Source: Cognatilysobacter claricitrinus (lineage in GTDB: Bacteria; Pseudomonadota; Gammaproteobacteria; Xanthomonadales; Xanthomonadaceae). Taken from it: a stretch of DNA of 64,000 bases. This document shows positions 8,628 through 17,307 of this stretch, in pieces. Positions within the stretch are counted from its first letter, which is position 1. The number at the start of each line of letters is the position of its first letter. The stretch spans positions 620,001-684,000 of the forward strand of contig NZ_BAAFZV010000001.1 of assembly GCF_045866565.1 (NCBI RefSeq). The letters are read 5' to 3'. Below the pieces are notes generated by a model. It did not search any database. It saw nothing but the letters and a program-made list of their open reading frames with translations, and was not told the origin of the DNA. The position numbers and the translations under genes are program-made.

Positions 8628-9104
8628 TCAGGCGCGGCCTTTCACCAGTGGAAGGCCGGCCTGCTGCCACGCGGCGATGCCGCCGTCGAGCCAGTGCACG
8701 TTGGTGAAACCGCCCTTCTTGAGCTTGCCCGCGACGTCCGCCGAACCCTGCCCGGTGCGGCAGACCACCACCACCGGACGGTCCTTCGCGCCACCGAGCA
8801 CCTTGTGGTCCGGGCCGAACGCGCTGGCCTGCGCGTGGCGGCTGCCGGCGATATGGCCCTTCTCGAAATCGCCCGCGGCGGACAGGTCGACGACCAGTGC
8901 GTCCTCGCGGTTGACGAGTGCGGTCAGCTGCGCCGGCGACAGCGCCTTGTACGGACGGAACAGCCGCGCAAGCTCGGTCGCGATGATGGCGATCGTCAGG
9001 ACGACGAAGGCGATCGCGTAGAACGAGTGGCGGCCGGCGAAATCGAGGACTTCCTGGAAGGTCACGGACGGAGCGCCGACGGAAACGGGCGCGGATTGTC
9101 GCAT
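8628..9104 (-). CDS. Membrane-anchored rhodanese-like protein
   Basis: One hydrophobic N-terminal helix (SFYAIAFVVLTIAIIATELA) is followed by a rhodanese domain (residues about 55-155) with an active-site loop CRTGQGSA containing the catalytic Cys. Such proteins move sulfane sulfur or sense redox state; the substrate is not known. A membrane-anchored rhodanese beside secB-gpsA is usual in this family. The ATG at 9104 gives 158 residues. A GTG at 9065, starting at TFQEV, would give 145 and matches my memory of xanthomonad homologues better; neither has a strong ribosome-binding site. Confidence 0.85.
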   Translation of the reverse strand: MRQSAPVSVGAPSVTFQEVLDFAGRHSFYAIAFVVLTIAIIATELARLFRPYKALSPAQLTALVNREDALVVDLSAAGDFEKGHIAGSRHAQASAFGPDHKVLGGAKDRPVVVVCRTGQGSADVAGKLKKGGFTNVHWLDGGIAAWQQAGLPLVKGRA

Positions 9105-9135
9105 GCGCGGGCCGGAGTCCGGCCGCGCGCCGGCG

Positions 9136-9552
9136 TCAGTCGCCCTGCCAGAGATCCGGCAGACCGCTGACGATCCACCACGCCTTGGCCTGCGGGTCCC
9201 AACGCCACATCTCGCGATAGCGCACCGTGCGCTCGGCCAGCGTGTTGCGGTTGATCACGCCGATCTGCACGTCGCGCACCGCGCGGCCGGCCTTGTAGTC
9301 CACGCTGGCGCCGACATCGTGATAGGTCGAGATCTGCACCTGGCGGTAGCGCGCGGCTTCCAGCGAGCTCGGCGTCTGTTCGGCGCGCAGCGCGGGGTCG
9401 ATCAGGTTCACCGCGCCTTCGAAGTCGTTCCAGCGGATGGCGGCGGCCCAGGCGTCCTGCGAACGGGGCAGTTCGCGCTGGGCGGGGCCGGCCGACGCGA
9501 GGCCGAAGACGAGCAGCAGCAGGAGCGGCAGGTAGCGGAGCAGTCGGCGCAT
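9136..9552 (-). CDS. Secreted protein of unknown function
   Basis: The start at 9552 is preceded by GGGGAGA and opens a signal peptide (MRRLLRYLPLLLLLVFGLASA); the longer in-frame ATG at 9603 adds no plausible sequence. The mature part, about 118 residues, is soluble and rich in charged residues (WAAAIRWNDFEGAVNLIDP, then a beta-rich half ending WWIVSGLPDLW). The layout recalls periplasmic NTF2/DUF4440-like small proteins, but I cannot assign a family. It is 31 bp upstream of the rhodanese gene on the same strand. Confidence 0.75.
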   Translation of the reverse strand: MRRLLRYLPLLLLLVFGLASAGPAQRELPRSQDAWAAAIRWNDFEGAVNLIDPALRAEQTPSSLEAARYRQVQISTYHDVGASVDYKAGRAVRDVQIGVINRNTLAERTVRYREMWRWDPQAKAWWIVSGLPDLWQGD

Positions 9553-9644
9553 GGTGGTCTCCCCGGGATGCGCCGATCCTAGGACGCAACGGGCCGCGCG
9601 CACAGCGGACGGGGTCGCGTTAACACCCCGGCGTGGGCGACGGT

Positions 9645-10109
9645 TCAGTCGCCCGGCGCCCGCGCGATCGCGGCGAATCGGGCGTCGAACGTCGTCGCCG
9701 GGCGGCCATCAGGCAGGTCGACGCGCGCGACGAGGTCGATGCGGCCGCGGCCTTTGGCGCGGATCGCGGCGATGAAGTCGTCCCACGACGCGTCGTCCGC
9801 CAGCGATGCCTCCGCGAGCAGGTCGTCGTACAGCGGCGCGAGATAGCGGATGCGACTGTCGGCGACGTAGATGTCGCAGTCGAGCCCCGCGTCGTTCAAC
9901 GCGAGCCAGACGCGTCCCCAGCAGGCGAGCGTCATCAGCGATGCGAGCGAGCCGCCGAACGCGCAGCCCTTGTCGTTGACGTTGGCGGCGAGCGGCGCCG
10001 AGAGCCGCAGGCGTTCGCCGTCGAATGCATCGATCGCCACGTGCAATGCGCGCACGGGCGGCATGCCCTGGTAGTGCGCATCGAGATGCGCGAGCGCGTC
10101 GGTGCTCAT
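9645..10109 (-). CDS. YiiD_C-type hotdog thioesterase
   Basis: The start at 10109 (MSTDALAHLDAHYQG) is chosen; upstream codons belong to a shadow of hemD. The 154-residue product has the hotdog pattern of the putative thioesterase family: central helix with NDKGCAFGGSLASLMTLACWG, then strands ending in FDARFAAI. It likely hydrolyses an acyl-CoA or acyl-ACP; no substrate can be named. It is divergent from hemD with 33 bp between the start codons, so the two share a promoter region. Confidence 0.75.
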   Translation of the reverse strand: MSTDALAHLDAHYQGMPPVRALHVAIDAFDGERLRLSAPLAANVNDKGCAFGGSLASLMTLACWGRVWLALNDAGLDCDIYVADSRIRYLAPLYDDLLAEASLADDASWDDFIAAIRAKGRGRIDLVARVDLPDGRPATTFDARFAAIARAPGD

Positions 10110-10142
10110 GGCGTCATCGGCCGGTGTGAGAAAGTGCGCGTC

Positions 10143-10901
10143 ATGCACGACTCCCTGTCGACGGGCCCGCGATGGTACGTGATCTCGCTGCGTCCGCGCG
10201 GGCAGCACCAGCGGTTGCGGGACGCTGCGCGACGCTTCGGCCATGCGGTGATCGCGCTGTCGCCGGTGCGCATCGCGATGCACGAGGACGGCGCGACGCG
10301 CGCCGCGCTGCATGACGCACTCGCCTGCGACGTCGTCGTGTTCACCAGCCCGAATGCGGTCGCTGCGGCGAAGGCGCTGCAGCCGCTCGCTGCGACGGCG
10401 AACGCGGTTGCGCTCGGTGACGGCACCGCCCAGGCGTTGCGACGCGCCGGCATCCGCGACGTCGCGAAACCCGCGCGCATGGACAGCGATGGCGTGCTCG
10501 CGCTGCCGGTGTTCGACGCGATCGACGGACGCAGTGTCGGTGTCGTCACCGCGCCGGGCGGCCGCGACCTGCTCGCGCCGGCGCTGCAGGCTCGCGGCGC
10601 GCGCGTGGTGCGTGCCGACGTCTACGCACGCGAGCCATGCGGCCTTCCGCGCACCGGCCTGCGTGCGCTGCGCGGCGCGGATGGGCGACTGGCGATCGCG
10701 CTGTCGAGCGGCGAAGCACTCGACCTCGCCACCGCGCAACTCGAGCCAGCCGACCTAGCGCGTCTGCGGCGCGCCCGCGTGCTCGCCGCGAGCGAGCGCC
10801 TGGCCGCGCACGCGAAACGGCTCGGCTTCGACGACATCGTCGTCGCCGACGGCCCACGCCCCGCGCAACTTGTCGCCGCGCTGAATCGAAGCGACCGCTG
10901 A
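10143..10901 (+). CDS. hemD: Uroporphyrinogen-III synthase
   Basis: HemD cyclises hydroxymethylbilane to uroporphyrinogen III in haem/sirohaem synthesis. The 252-residue protein has the bilobed pattern of the family: WYVISLRPRGQ at the N-terminus, DVVVFTSPNAVAAA in lobe 1, AVALGDGTAQALRRAGI in the linker, and DLLAPALQARGARVVRADVYAREP in lobe 2. Sequence conservation in this family is low, so the call rests on this order of motifs and on the hemY-like gene 72 bp downstream. No hemX lies between them. Confidence 0.9.
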   Translation: MHDSLSTGPRWYVISLRPRGQHQRLRDAARRFGHAVIALSPVRIAMHEDGATRAALHDALACDVVVFTSPNAVAAAKALQPLAATANAVALGDGTAQALRRAGIRDVAKPARMDSDGVLALPVFDAIDGRSVGVVTAPGGRDLLAPALQARGARVVRADVYAREPCGLPRTGLRALRGADGRLAIALSSGEALDLATAQLEPADLARLRRARVLAASERLAAHAKRLGFDDIVVADGPRPAQLVAALNRSDR

Positions 10902-10973
10902 AGCGGCTTTTCACGGGTTCTCACACCGCCGCTATCGACACTGCGGGTCATCGCCGTCCCATCGGGGCCCGTC

Positions 10974-12206
10974 ATGTCGTTCATCCGCAGTCTGCTGCTC
11001 TGGACAGTCGTCGTCCTCGCCGTCGCGCTCGCCGCGCAGGTGCTGTTGCCCGAACCCGGCCTGGTGCTCATGCGCTACGGCGGCGTCGACTACACGACCA
11101 CGATTCCACGTGCCATCGCCGTCGGCCTCGCGATTTTTGCCGGCGCATGGCTGCTCACGCGTCTCGTCGCAGCGCCCGGCATCGCATTGCGTCGCCGCCG
11201 CGAGCGCATGGAACGCGCGCGCCTGAGCGGTGCGTTGGAGGACCTGCATCTGGGCCGCTGGGATCGTGCGGAACGTTCGCTGGCGAGCGTCGATGATCCG
11301 GACACGCTGGCCATCGCCCGCGTGCATGCCGCGCGTGCCGCCGCGGCGCGTGGCGAGCCGTCGGTCGCGCAACAGCATGTCGATGCTCTCGCCGCGACGC
11401 ATCCCGCGTTGCGCGCGGTCGCGCTTGCCGAACTCGCGCTGGCGAACGGCCGCGCCGCTGATGCACTGCTCGCGCTGGATGCACCGAACGCGCAGCCGCT
11501 GCCGCCGCGCGGTCTCGCGTTGCGCGCGCAGGCGCTCGCCGACATCGGTCGTTACGACGAGGCGTACGGCATGCTCGGCGCGCTGCGCAAGGCGGACGCC
11601 GTTCCCGAAGCCGACCTGCCGCGACTCGAAGCGCGTTGGGCGCGTGGCGCGTTGCTTTCGGCGGCCGATGGCAATGCATTGGCATCGCGCTGGGACGGCG
11701 TGCCCACGTCGCTTCGCCATGATCCGGCGATCGTGTCGGCCTACGCCGAACGCGCCGCCGCGCTGCATTGGGATGACGCGGCGGCGCGCGCGATCGAACA
11801 GGCGCTCGACGCGCATTGGGACGATTCGCTGGCGGCGCTCTACGGGCGGCTGTCGATCGGTCGACTCGATGAACGCGCATCGCGCATCGAGCGATGGCTG
11901 GCGCAGCATCCGGGCAGCCCCGGCCTGCTGCTGAGCCGCGCGCGCCTGCAGTACGCGCACGGCGACTGGACCGGTGCGGAAGCGACGCTGCACCAGGCGA
12001 TCGAACGCGGCGCAGGACCGGAAGCCTGGGAGCTGCTCGGCCATGGTTACGCGGCGAACACCGACGACGCGCGTGCGCGGCTCGCCTATGCGAACGCGCT
12101 GCGCAGCACGCGTGGCGACGGCCTGCTCGAGCTGACGCCGGACCCGCGCATCGCGCGGCCGCTCGATCCGCTCAACGATCCGCGCGCCAGCACCCGACTG
12201 CAATAA
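10974..12206 (+). CDS. hemY: HemY-like membrane TPR protein of the hem cluster
   Basis: Two N-terminal hydrophobic helices (LLLWTVVVLAVALAAQVLL and AIAVGLAIFAGAWLLTRLV) flank a periplasmic loop with the HemY_N hallmark GLVLMRYGGVDYTTTIPRA. A cytoplasmic region of about 330 residues with TPR-like helical repeats follows. This is the HemY of the hemCDXY cluster, not the protoporphyrinogen oxidase of the same name; its role is thought to be scaffolding in tetrapyrrole synthesis. It follows hemD in the same direction. Confidence 0.88.
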   Translation: MSFIRSLLLWTVVVLAVALAAQVLLPEPGLVLMRYGGVDYTTTIPRAIAVGLAIFAGAWLLTRLVAAPGIALRRRRERMERARLSGALEDLHLGRWDRAERSLASVDDPDTLAIARVHAARAAAARGEPSVAQQHVDALAATHPALRAVALAELALANGRAADALLALDAPNAQPLPPRGLALRAQALADIGRYDEAYGMLGALRKADAVPEADLPRLEARWARGALLSAADGNALASRWDGVPTSLRHDPAIVSAYAERAAALHWDDAAARAIEQALDAHWDDSLAALYGRLSIGRLDERASRIERWLAQHPGSPGLLLSRARLQYAHGDWTGAEATLHQAIERGAGPEAWELLGHGYAANTDDARARLAYANALRSTRGDGLLELTPDPRIARPLDPLNDPRASTRLQ

Positions 12207-12261
12207 CGCTCAGCGGGAAGAACGCCTGCGTCGCTGATCCACCGGCGGCGCAGGCGTTCGA

Positions 12262-13269
12262 TCATCCGGCGCGCGAGCGCTTCCAGGCGCGCACCACGAC
12301 GACCGCGAGCGCGATGCCGAGCCACAGCGGCCACACCGCGATGAACGCGATCAGCACGTCGAGCAGGCCGCGGCCACCCTGCGCGATCGCAGTGCCGAGG
12401 CGCGCGAAGAAGTTCGGACGTTCGTTGCGCAGGATCGCGTCGACGTCGGGGCGTTCGGCGCGTCGCACCTGCTGCGGCTGGCGCAGTGCGAAATCTAGCG
12501 TCGCGAATTCGACGCGATCCTCGTACGTGCGCTGCTCGACCAGCGCTTCGTCGCGCGCGGTCTGCTGGTCGACACGGCCCTGGATCGCATCGGTCTTGTC
12601 GGCGAGCTTGCCGCCCTGCTCCGCCGCGTGGCCGATCGCGGCCTGCGCCTGGTCGTGGCGAGCGCGCGCAAGCTCGCGACGCATCAGTTCGAACTGCGCG
12701 TCGACCGCCTCGTAGTGGCGGCGATCGAGGAATTCGAACTCGCCCGCGACCGAACGCAGGAACATCTGCGCACGATCGCTGGGCACGCGCACCTGCAGGT
12801 CGCCGCGCACGGTGTAGGTCGACAGTTCGACGAGCCGGCCGTTGCCGAGCGGGCGTGCCTCGACGCGATCGATGCCGGTGCTGACGTCGTCGCGCGTCAC
12901 GAAGCCGCCCTGCGAGGCGACGAGGTCGGCGATGCGCACCGACGCGCGCTGCACGTCGCGCACCTGCGCCTCGACCTGCGCGGTGCGGATGAAGCGCCGG
13001 CTGCCCACCTGCTGCGTCATCGCGGCCGAACCCATCGCATCGGCGTAGACACCCGGGCCGGTGACCGCGCTCGTCGCCGCCTGCTCCGCCCCGCCGTCGG
13101 CTGCGGCGACGGGACTCGCCGACGCGGCTGCGGCGGCATCCGCTTCGTCGCGTGCGGCCTGCATCGCGGCCGGCGCACTTGCGGCGGACGAATCGGCGGC
13201 CTGGTCGCCGCGGCTGCAGCCGGCGGCCAGCAGGACCAGTACGAGAGGTACGACAAGACGACGACGCAT
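12262..13269 (-). CDS. DUF4349 lipoprotein
   Basis: The start at 13269 gives a lipoprotein signal with lipobox LLAAGC; upstream in-frame codons are rejected. After an Ala-rich linker, residues about 90-300 match DUF4349: RRFIRTAQVEAQVRDVQRA, SQGGFVTRDDVSTG, DLQVRVPSDRAQMFL and a coiled coil (ARHDQAQAAIGHAAEQGGKLADK). A C-terminal transmembrane helix (IAVWPLWLGIALAVVVV) precedes a basic tail. The protein would be tethered at both ends, lipid at the N-terminus and helix at the C-terminus. Function is unknown; the family is common in envelopes. Confidence 0.85.
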   Translation of the reverse strand: MRRRLVVPLVLVLLAAGCSRGDQAADSSAASAPAAMQAARDEADAAAAASASPVAAADGGAEQAATSAVTGPGVYADAMGSAAMTQQVGSRRFIRTAQVEAQVRDVQRASVRIADLVASQGGFVTRDDVSTGIDRVEARPLGNGRLVELSTYTVRGDLQVRVPSDRAQMFLRSVAGEFEFLDRRHYEAVDAQFELMRRELARARHDQAQAAIGHAAEQGGKLADKTDAIQGRVDQQTARDEALVEQRTYEDRVEFATLDFALRQPQQVRRAERPDVDAILRNERPNFFARLGTAIAQGGRGLLDVLIAFIAVWPLWLGIALAVVVVRAWKRSRAG

Positions 13270-13370
13270 GCGCGACTCCGGAAGATGGGGTGCCGTTCCC
13301 AACGGCCGACCGACCTTACCGGGGTTGCGAAGCGGCCGCACGCGCGGCGGCCATCGCATCCATCGCGCGA

Positions 13371-14648
13371 TCAGCGCTCGAGGATCGCGACCACGCCCAT
13401 GCCGCCGGCGGTGCAGATCGACACCAGGCAGCGCCCGCGACCACGCATCGCGAGTTCCTTCGCCGCGGTGGCGACGATGCGCGCGCCGGTGGCCGCGAAC
13501 GGATGGCCGGTGGCGAGCGACGAACCGTTCGGATTCATCTTCGCCGGATCGATGGCACCCAGCGCGCGATCAAGGCCGAGGCGCTCGCGGCAGTACGCAT
13601 CGCTTTCCCACGCGCGCAGCGTGCACAGCACCTGTGCGGCGAACGCCTCGTGGATCTCGTAGAAGTCGAAGTCCTGCAGCGTGAGGTTGTTGCGCACCAG
13701 CATCTCGGCGACGGCGACCGTCGGCGCCATCAGAAGGCCTTCGCCTGCGACGAAGTCGACCGCGGCGACATGCGCGTCGCGGATCCAGCACAGCGGTTCG
13801 ATGCCGCGCGACTGCGCCCATTCGTTGCTCGCCAGCAGGCAGGCGGCGGCGCCGTCGGTGAGCGGCGTCGAATTGCCCGCGGTGAGCGTGCCGCGACCGC
13901 TGGTGCGATCGAACGCCGGCTTGAGCGACGCGAGCTTCGCCATGGTGGTGTCCGCGCGCAGGATGTTGTCGCGCGATACGCCGCGGAACGGCACGACGAG
14001 ATCGTCGAAGAAGCCGCGCTCGTAGGCGGCGGCGAGCTTGTGGTGCGACGCGATCGCGAGTTCGTCCTGCGCCTCGCGCGGAATGCCCCATTCCTTCGCC
14101 ATGTCCTCGCAGTGCTGGCCCATCGACTTGCCGGTGCGCGGCTCGGCGACGCCGGGGAAATCCGGCTTCAGCTCGCGCGGCGAAAACCCGGCGAACGCGG
14201 CGAGTTTCTGGCCGACGGTCTTCGCGGCTGCGACCTTCAGCAGGCGGCGACGCAGCTTCGCGCCGTACACGATCGGCACGTCGGACGTGGTGTCCGAACC
14301 GCCGCCGATGCCGGCGTCGATCTGGCCCAGCGCGATCTTGTTGGCGATGTGCACCACGGTGTCGAGCGAGGTGCCACAGGCGCGCTGCAGGGTGATGCCA
14401 GGCGTCAGCGGCGACAGGCCGGACGACAACGCGGCTTCGCGGCCGAGGTTCCAGTCCGACGAATGCTTGATCACCGCGCCCATCGCCACTTCGCCCAGCT
14501 GCGCGCCCTGCAGGCCGTACTTCTCGACCAGCGCGCCGAGCGTGCGTACCGACAGGCCGAAGTTGCCGACATCGGCATAGGCGGTGTTCTGGCGGCAGAA
14601 GGGAATGCGGACGCCGCCAAGCACGGCGACGGGACGATGCAGCTGCAT
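13371..14648 (-). CDS. Acetyl-CoA C-acyltransferase (thiolase)
   Basis: The start at 14648 (MQLHRPVAVLGGVRIPF) gives 425 residues, normal for the FadI-like branch. Seen motifs: the nucleophile loop QRACGTSLDTVV, GGGSDTTSDVP, NEAF-type box as IHEAFAAQVLC, NPNGSSLATGHPFAATGAR with the catalytic His, and CTAGGMG with the second catalytic Cys. It cleaves 3-ketoacyl-CoA in beta-oxidation or runs in reverse. No fadJ-type partner is adjacent, so the pathway is not fixed by context. Confidence 0.92.
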   Translation of the reverse strand: MQLHRPVAVLGGVRIPFCRQNTAYADVGNFGLSVRTLGALVEKYGLQGAQLGEVAMGAVIKHSSDWNLGREAALSSGLSPLTPGITLQRACGTSLDTVVHIANKIALGQIDAGIGGGSDTTSDVPIVYGAKLRRRLLKVAAAKTVGQKLAAFAGFSPRELKPDFPGVAEPRTGKSMGQHCEDMAKEWGIPREAQDELAIASHHKLAAAYERGFFDDLVVPFRGVSRDNILRADTTMAKLASLKPAFDRTSGRGTLTAGNSTPLTDGAAACLLASNEWAQSRGIEPLCWIRDAHVAAVDFVAGEGLLMAPTVAVAEMLVRNNLTLQDFDFYEIHEAFAAQVLCTLRAWESDAYCRERLGLDRALGAIDPAKMNPNGSSLATGHPFAATGARIVATAAKELAMRGRGRCLVSICTAGGMGVVAILER

Positions 14649-14736
14649 GGAAGGCCTCGTGGGTCGAATGACGCGGCGCGCGGCGCGCCGTGGGCATAAT
14701 GCGGCGAGTGTAGCGCTACCACACGCCAGCGTACTG

Positions 14737-15645
14737 ATGACCGACTCCCCGATCACGACCAACCCCGCTGGCGCCGTGCATGTGCTCGGCGCGCTCGCGC
14801 TCGAAGTGCCGGGCGATGCGCCGGCACGCACCGATCGCCTCGCGCAGGCCGAAGCCGGCGAACTCGCCGCGCTGATCGCCGCGGACCTCGCGACGTTCGC
14901 GCCGGGCGCTGCGGAACTCGAACTGGTCGTCGTCGGCGCGCACTACGACCCGGTCGAACTGCTGCGTCCCGGTTGGCCGCTGCATCGCGAACTCGACGAC
15001 CTCGCCGCACGCGCACCCGGCCGCGGGCGCGCACGCGTCATCGCGTTCGGCGCGCACGAGGGTGGCCTGCCCGGCGCGTTGAGCCCGCGCGATGACTTCG
15101 CGGGCGGCCCGCTGCGCCTCGTCCCGTTCGTGCTGACCGGCGACATCGACCAGGTGTCGGCAGTGGGCGACCTGTTCGAGCACGAACTGCTCGAACGCGG
15201 CATGGCGGGTGCGGCGACGGCGCTCGCCGCGCAGTCGATGTTCGGCCTGCAGGTCGAGCATGCGCGCTATCTCACCGTGCACGACCTCGCGGCGATGACG
15301 TCGCTGCAGTACGAACACGCCGGCCTCGCGTCGCTATGGCCGCTGATCGAGACCGCGCTGCTCGCGCCATTGGACGAAGCCTGGCTCGACGAACCACCGG
15401 AACCGTTGATCCATTACGCCGACGGCGAAGCGCGCATCGCGATGTTCTCGACGCAGGCGTGGCAGAAGCGCTATGCGGTCGGTCTCGACTGCGACTCGGA
15501 AGCGAGCCGCGAGCGTGCGTATCGACAGCACGCGCATTTCGAAGCGCGCCAGCGCCAGCTCGCGGCAGTGCTGCAGGCGCATGGCGTGCCGGTCAATTTC
15601 GTGCACTGCGACCGCGACGACGACGCGGTGCACGCACTCGCCTAG
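14737..15645 (+). CDS. Hypothetical protein, 302 residues
   Basis: The ATG at 14737 starts MTDSPITTNPAGAVHVLG. The protein is acidic, soluble and without signal peptide or transmembrane segments. It has an Ala/Leu-rich N-terminal half with ELELVVVGAHYDPVELLRPGWPLH and a C-terminal half with SLWPLIETALLAPLDEAWLDEPPEP. I do not recognise a family; the layout suggests a lineage-specific cytoplasmic protein. It is divergent from the thiolase gene with 88 bp between, where CATAAT near 14694 could be a -10. Confidence 0.75.
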   Translation: MTDSPITTNPAGAVHVLGALALEVPGDAPARTDRLAQAEAGELAALIAADLATFAPGAAELELVVVGAHYDPVELLRPGWPLHRELDDLAARAPGRGRARVIAFGAHEGGLPGALSPRDDFAGGPLRLVPFVLTGDIDQVSAVGDLFEHELLERGMAGAATALAAQSMFGLQVEHARYLTVHDLAAMTSLQYEHAGLASLWPLIETALLAPLDEAWLDEPPEPLIHYADGEARIAMFSTQAWQKRYAVGLDCDSEASRERAYRQHAHFEARQRQLAAVLQAHGVPVNFVHCDRDDDAVHALA

Positions 15646-15654
15646 GCGGCGACG

Positions 15655-15879
15655 TCAGCCCGGTTGCGCGGTCGGCGTGTCGACGCGCAGCAGGCGCATC
15701 AGCAGCATCAGCTGCCAGAGCGCGGACGCGCCGATGATGAGGTCGACCATCCGCGCCAGCGGCGAGGCGGCCCCACCGAAGATCGCGGCGACCAGATCGA
15801 CCTGCAGCAGGCCGACGAGGCCCCAGTTGATGCCGCCGATCACCACCAGCACGAGCGTGAACAGGTTCAACGCTTTCAT
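15655..15879 (-). CDS. DUF378 small membrane protein
   Basis: The 74-residue product has two transmembrane helices. The first, LFTLVLVVIGGINWGLVGLL, carries the INWGLVGL signature of DUF378; the second is IIGASALWQLMLLMRLL. Function is unknown; the family is widespread as short inner-membrane proteins. It is convergent with the hypothetical gene at 14737 (9 bp apart). Confidence 0.88.
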   Translation of the reverse strand: MKALNLFTLVLVVIGGINWGLVGLLQVDLVAAIFGGAASPLARMVDLIIGASALWQLMLLMRLLRVDTPTAQPG

Positions 15880-15997
15880 CGCGCACCTCCGCTGACCCGG
15901 GGACGGACGCAGGACCGCACGCGCGCAGCATGCCTCGGGCAGGCGCGCCCGCGTGCGGTCCGTCCCGTGTCGGCCGACGGGTGGCGCGTAGCGCCGA

Positions 15998-16630
15998 TCA
16001 GTGCAGGGTGGTGGTCCTGCGCGCGGTGGCGCGCTTGCGCGTCAGCACGCCCGCGGCGGCCTTCTTCGTCGACGCCTTCGAGCGACCGCGCGCCGATTTG
16101 TCCGACGGCGCGCGCAGCGCGGCGCGCTTGCCGTCGCGCAGGTCGAGGATGCGGTTCTCGCCCATCAACTCTTCCTTCTTGGTGACGCGCGCCACCACGA
16201 ACGACAGCAGCTTGCCGATGCCTGTGCGCGGCCCGCTCCAGTACTCGGCGCTGCGCACCTGCACTTCGATCATGACGAGGTTGGGGTCGTTGACGCCCTT
16301 CGGGAAGAACGCCTTCATGGCGTCGCTCCACAGCGATTCGAGCTTGGCGCGATCGCGACTCACGCGTGCCTCGCCGGCCACCGACACGTACACGTTCGAG
16401 TCCTTCGACGCATAGGCGACGTTGACCTTCTTCCTGCGGCGGATCTCACCGATCTTAGGGCTGTCGGCTTCGGTGAAAAACCAGATGCGCTCGCCGTCGA
16501 AGCTTGCCTGCTGCGTCGACAGCGGACGGCTGACCAGCCAACCGTCCGGGCCAACGGTGGTGAACATCGCGATGTCGATGCCTTCGATCAGGGTGGCGAG
16601 CTGCTGGGCACTGGTGGGCTTGCGGGCCAT
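15998..16630 (-). CDS. Pyridoxamine 5'-phosphate oxidase-like (general stress) protein with basic tail
   Basis: The start at 16630 opens MARKPTSAQQLATLIEG. Residues 1-150 match the general-stress split-barrel FMN-binding group: IAMFTTVGPDGWLVSRPLSTQ, ERIWFFTEADSPKIGEIRR, KVNVAYASKDSNVYVSVAGEA, SDAMKAFFPKGVNDPNLVMIEV and AEYWSGP. Residues about 165-210 form a Lys/Arg/Ala/Thr-rich tail (SKASTKKAAAGVLTRKRATA) like a histone H1 or HU C-terminal tail. The tail suggests binding to nucleic acid or membranes, which is inference. Confidence 0.85.
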   Translation of the reverse strand: MARKPTSAQQLATLIEGIDIAMFTTVGPDGWLVSRPLSTQQASFDGERIWFFTEADSPKIGEIRRRKKVNVAYASKDSNVYVSVAGEARVSRDRAKLESLWSDAMKAFFPKGVNDPNLVMIEVQVRSAEYWSGPRTGIGKLLSFVVARVTKKEELMGENRILDLRDGKRAALRAPSDKSARGRSKASTKKAAAGVLTRKRATARRTTTLH

Positions 16631-16737
16631 GGCGGGGATCCGGTGGAAAGACCGGGCCACGCTGCAAGCGCGCGCGCCAAAGCGCGGTGAATCGACGACG
16701 CGATCGTTCAGTCGCCGATGCCGCCGCATCAACGAAA

Positions 16738-16759
16738 ACGGCCGCCTCGCGGCGGCCGT
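16738..16759 (-). terminator. Hairpin terminator after small membrane protein gene
   Basis: ACGGCCGCC (16738-16746), loop TCGC, GGCGGCCGT (16751-16759). Read on the minus strand the stem is followed by TTTTCG, fitting a weak intrinsic terminator for the gene ending at 16783. Confidence 0.6.
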
Positions 16760-16782
16760 CGACATGCAGCGATGTGCGCGGC

Positions 16783-17061
16783 TCAGACCAGGCCGAGCGC
16801 CAGCTTGGTCAGCATCATGACCACGGCGGCGCCGGCGGCGACGAGGGCCAGCAACAGCGGGCTGCGCACGGGGTTGATGCCCGCGGCCTGCGCGAGGCCG
16901 CCGACGAACACCGGCATCAGCGCATCGGTCGCCTGCCACATGTCGCGACCGCTCGACTTGAGCGCGAGCGCGAGGCCCGCGGTGAGCGCGAGGCTGAACA
17001 GCATGGCGGTCATGCCGTCCCTGAGAGTGATCTTGCGCAGCGTCGCGCCCATAACCTGCAT
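16783..17061 (-). CDS. Small inner-membrane protein
   Basis: The start at 17061 is preferred because CAGGAG lies about 10 nt upstream; the ATG at 17085 would add eight residues and lacks such a site. The 92-residue product has three hydrophobic segments: AMLFSLALTAGLALAL, ALMPVFVGGLAQAAGI and PLLLALVAAGAAVVMMLTKLALGLV. It ends 23 nt before a hairpin terminator. I do not recognise a family. Confidence 0.7.
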   Translation of the reverse strand: MQVMGATLRKITLRDGMTAMLFSLALTAGLALALKSSGRDMWQATDALMPVFVGGLAQAAGINPVRSPLLLALVAAGAAVVMMLTKLALGLV

Positions 17062-17307
17062 GACACGGAACTCCTGACGGAACATCGCGCCACGGCGCGA
17101 TTCAAGGTGGATTCGAAGGACCCGACACCGCGGCCTCGACCGATGTAACGGCGCGCCGCGAAGGTTCTACAGGGTAATCACGTCACCCGCCTTTCACATG
17201 AACGGGCCATGCAACGACGATGCCGCGTGACGGCCGTCGCAGCCGCATGCGTGAAGGCGGCCGTGGCCTGCGCCCAGCCGGCTGTGACGGTCACGCGGCG
17301 AGGCGCG
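17062..17307. other. Intergenic region without a visible gene
   Basis: This 246-bp stretch lies between a small membrane protein gene and the acetyltransferase, both on the minus strand. No credible ORF, RNA gene or strong hairpin was seen; it presumably holds the promoter of the membrane protein gene. Confidence 0.5.
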
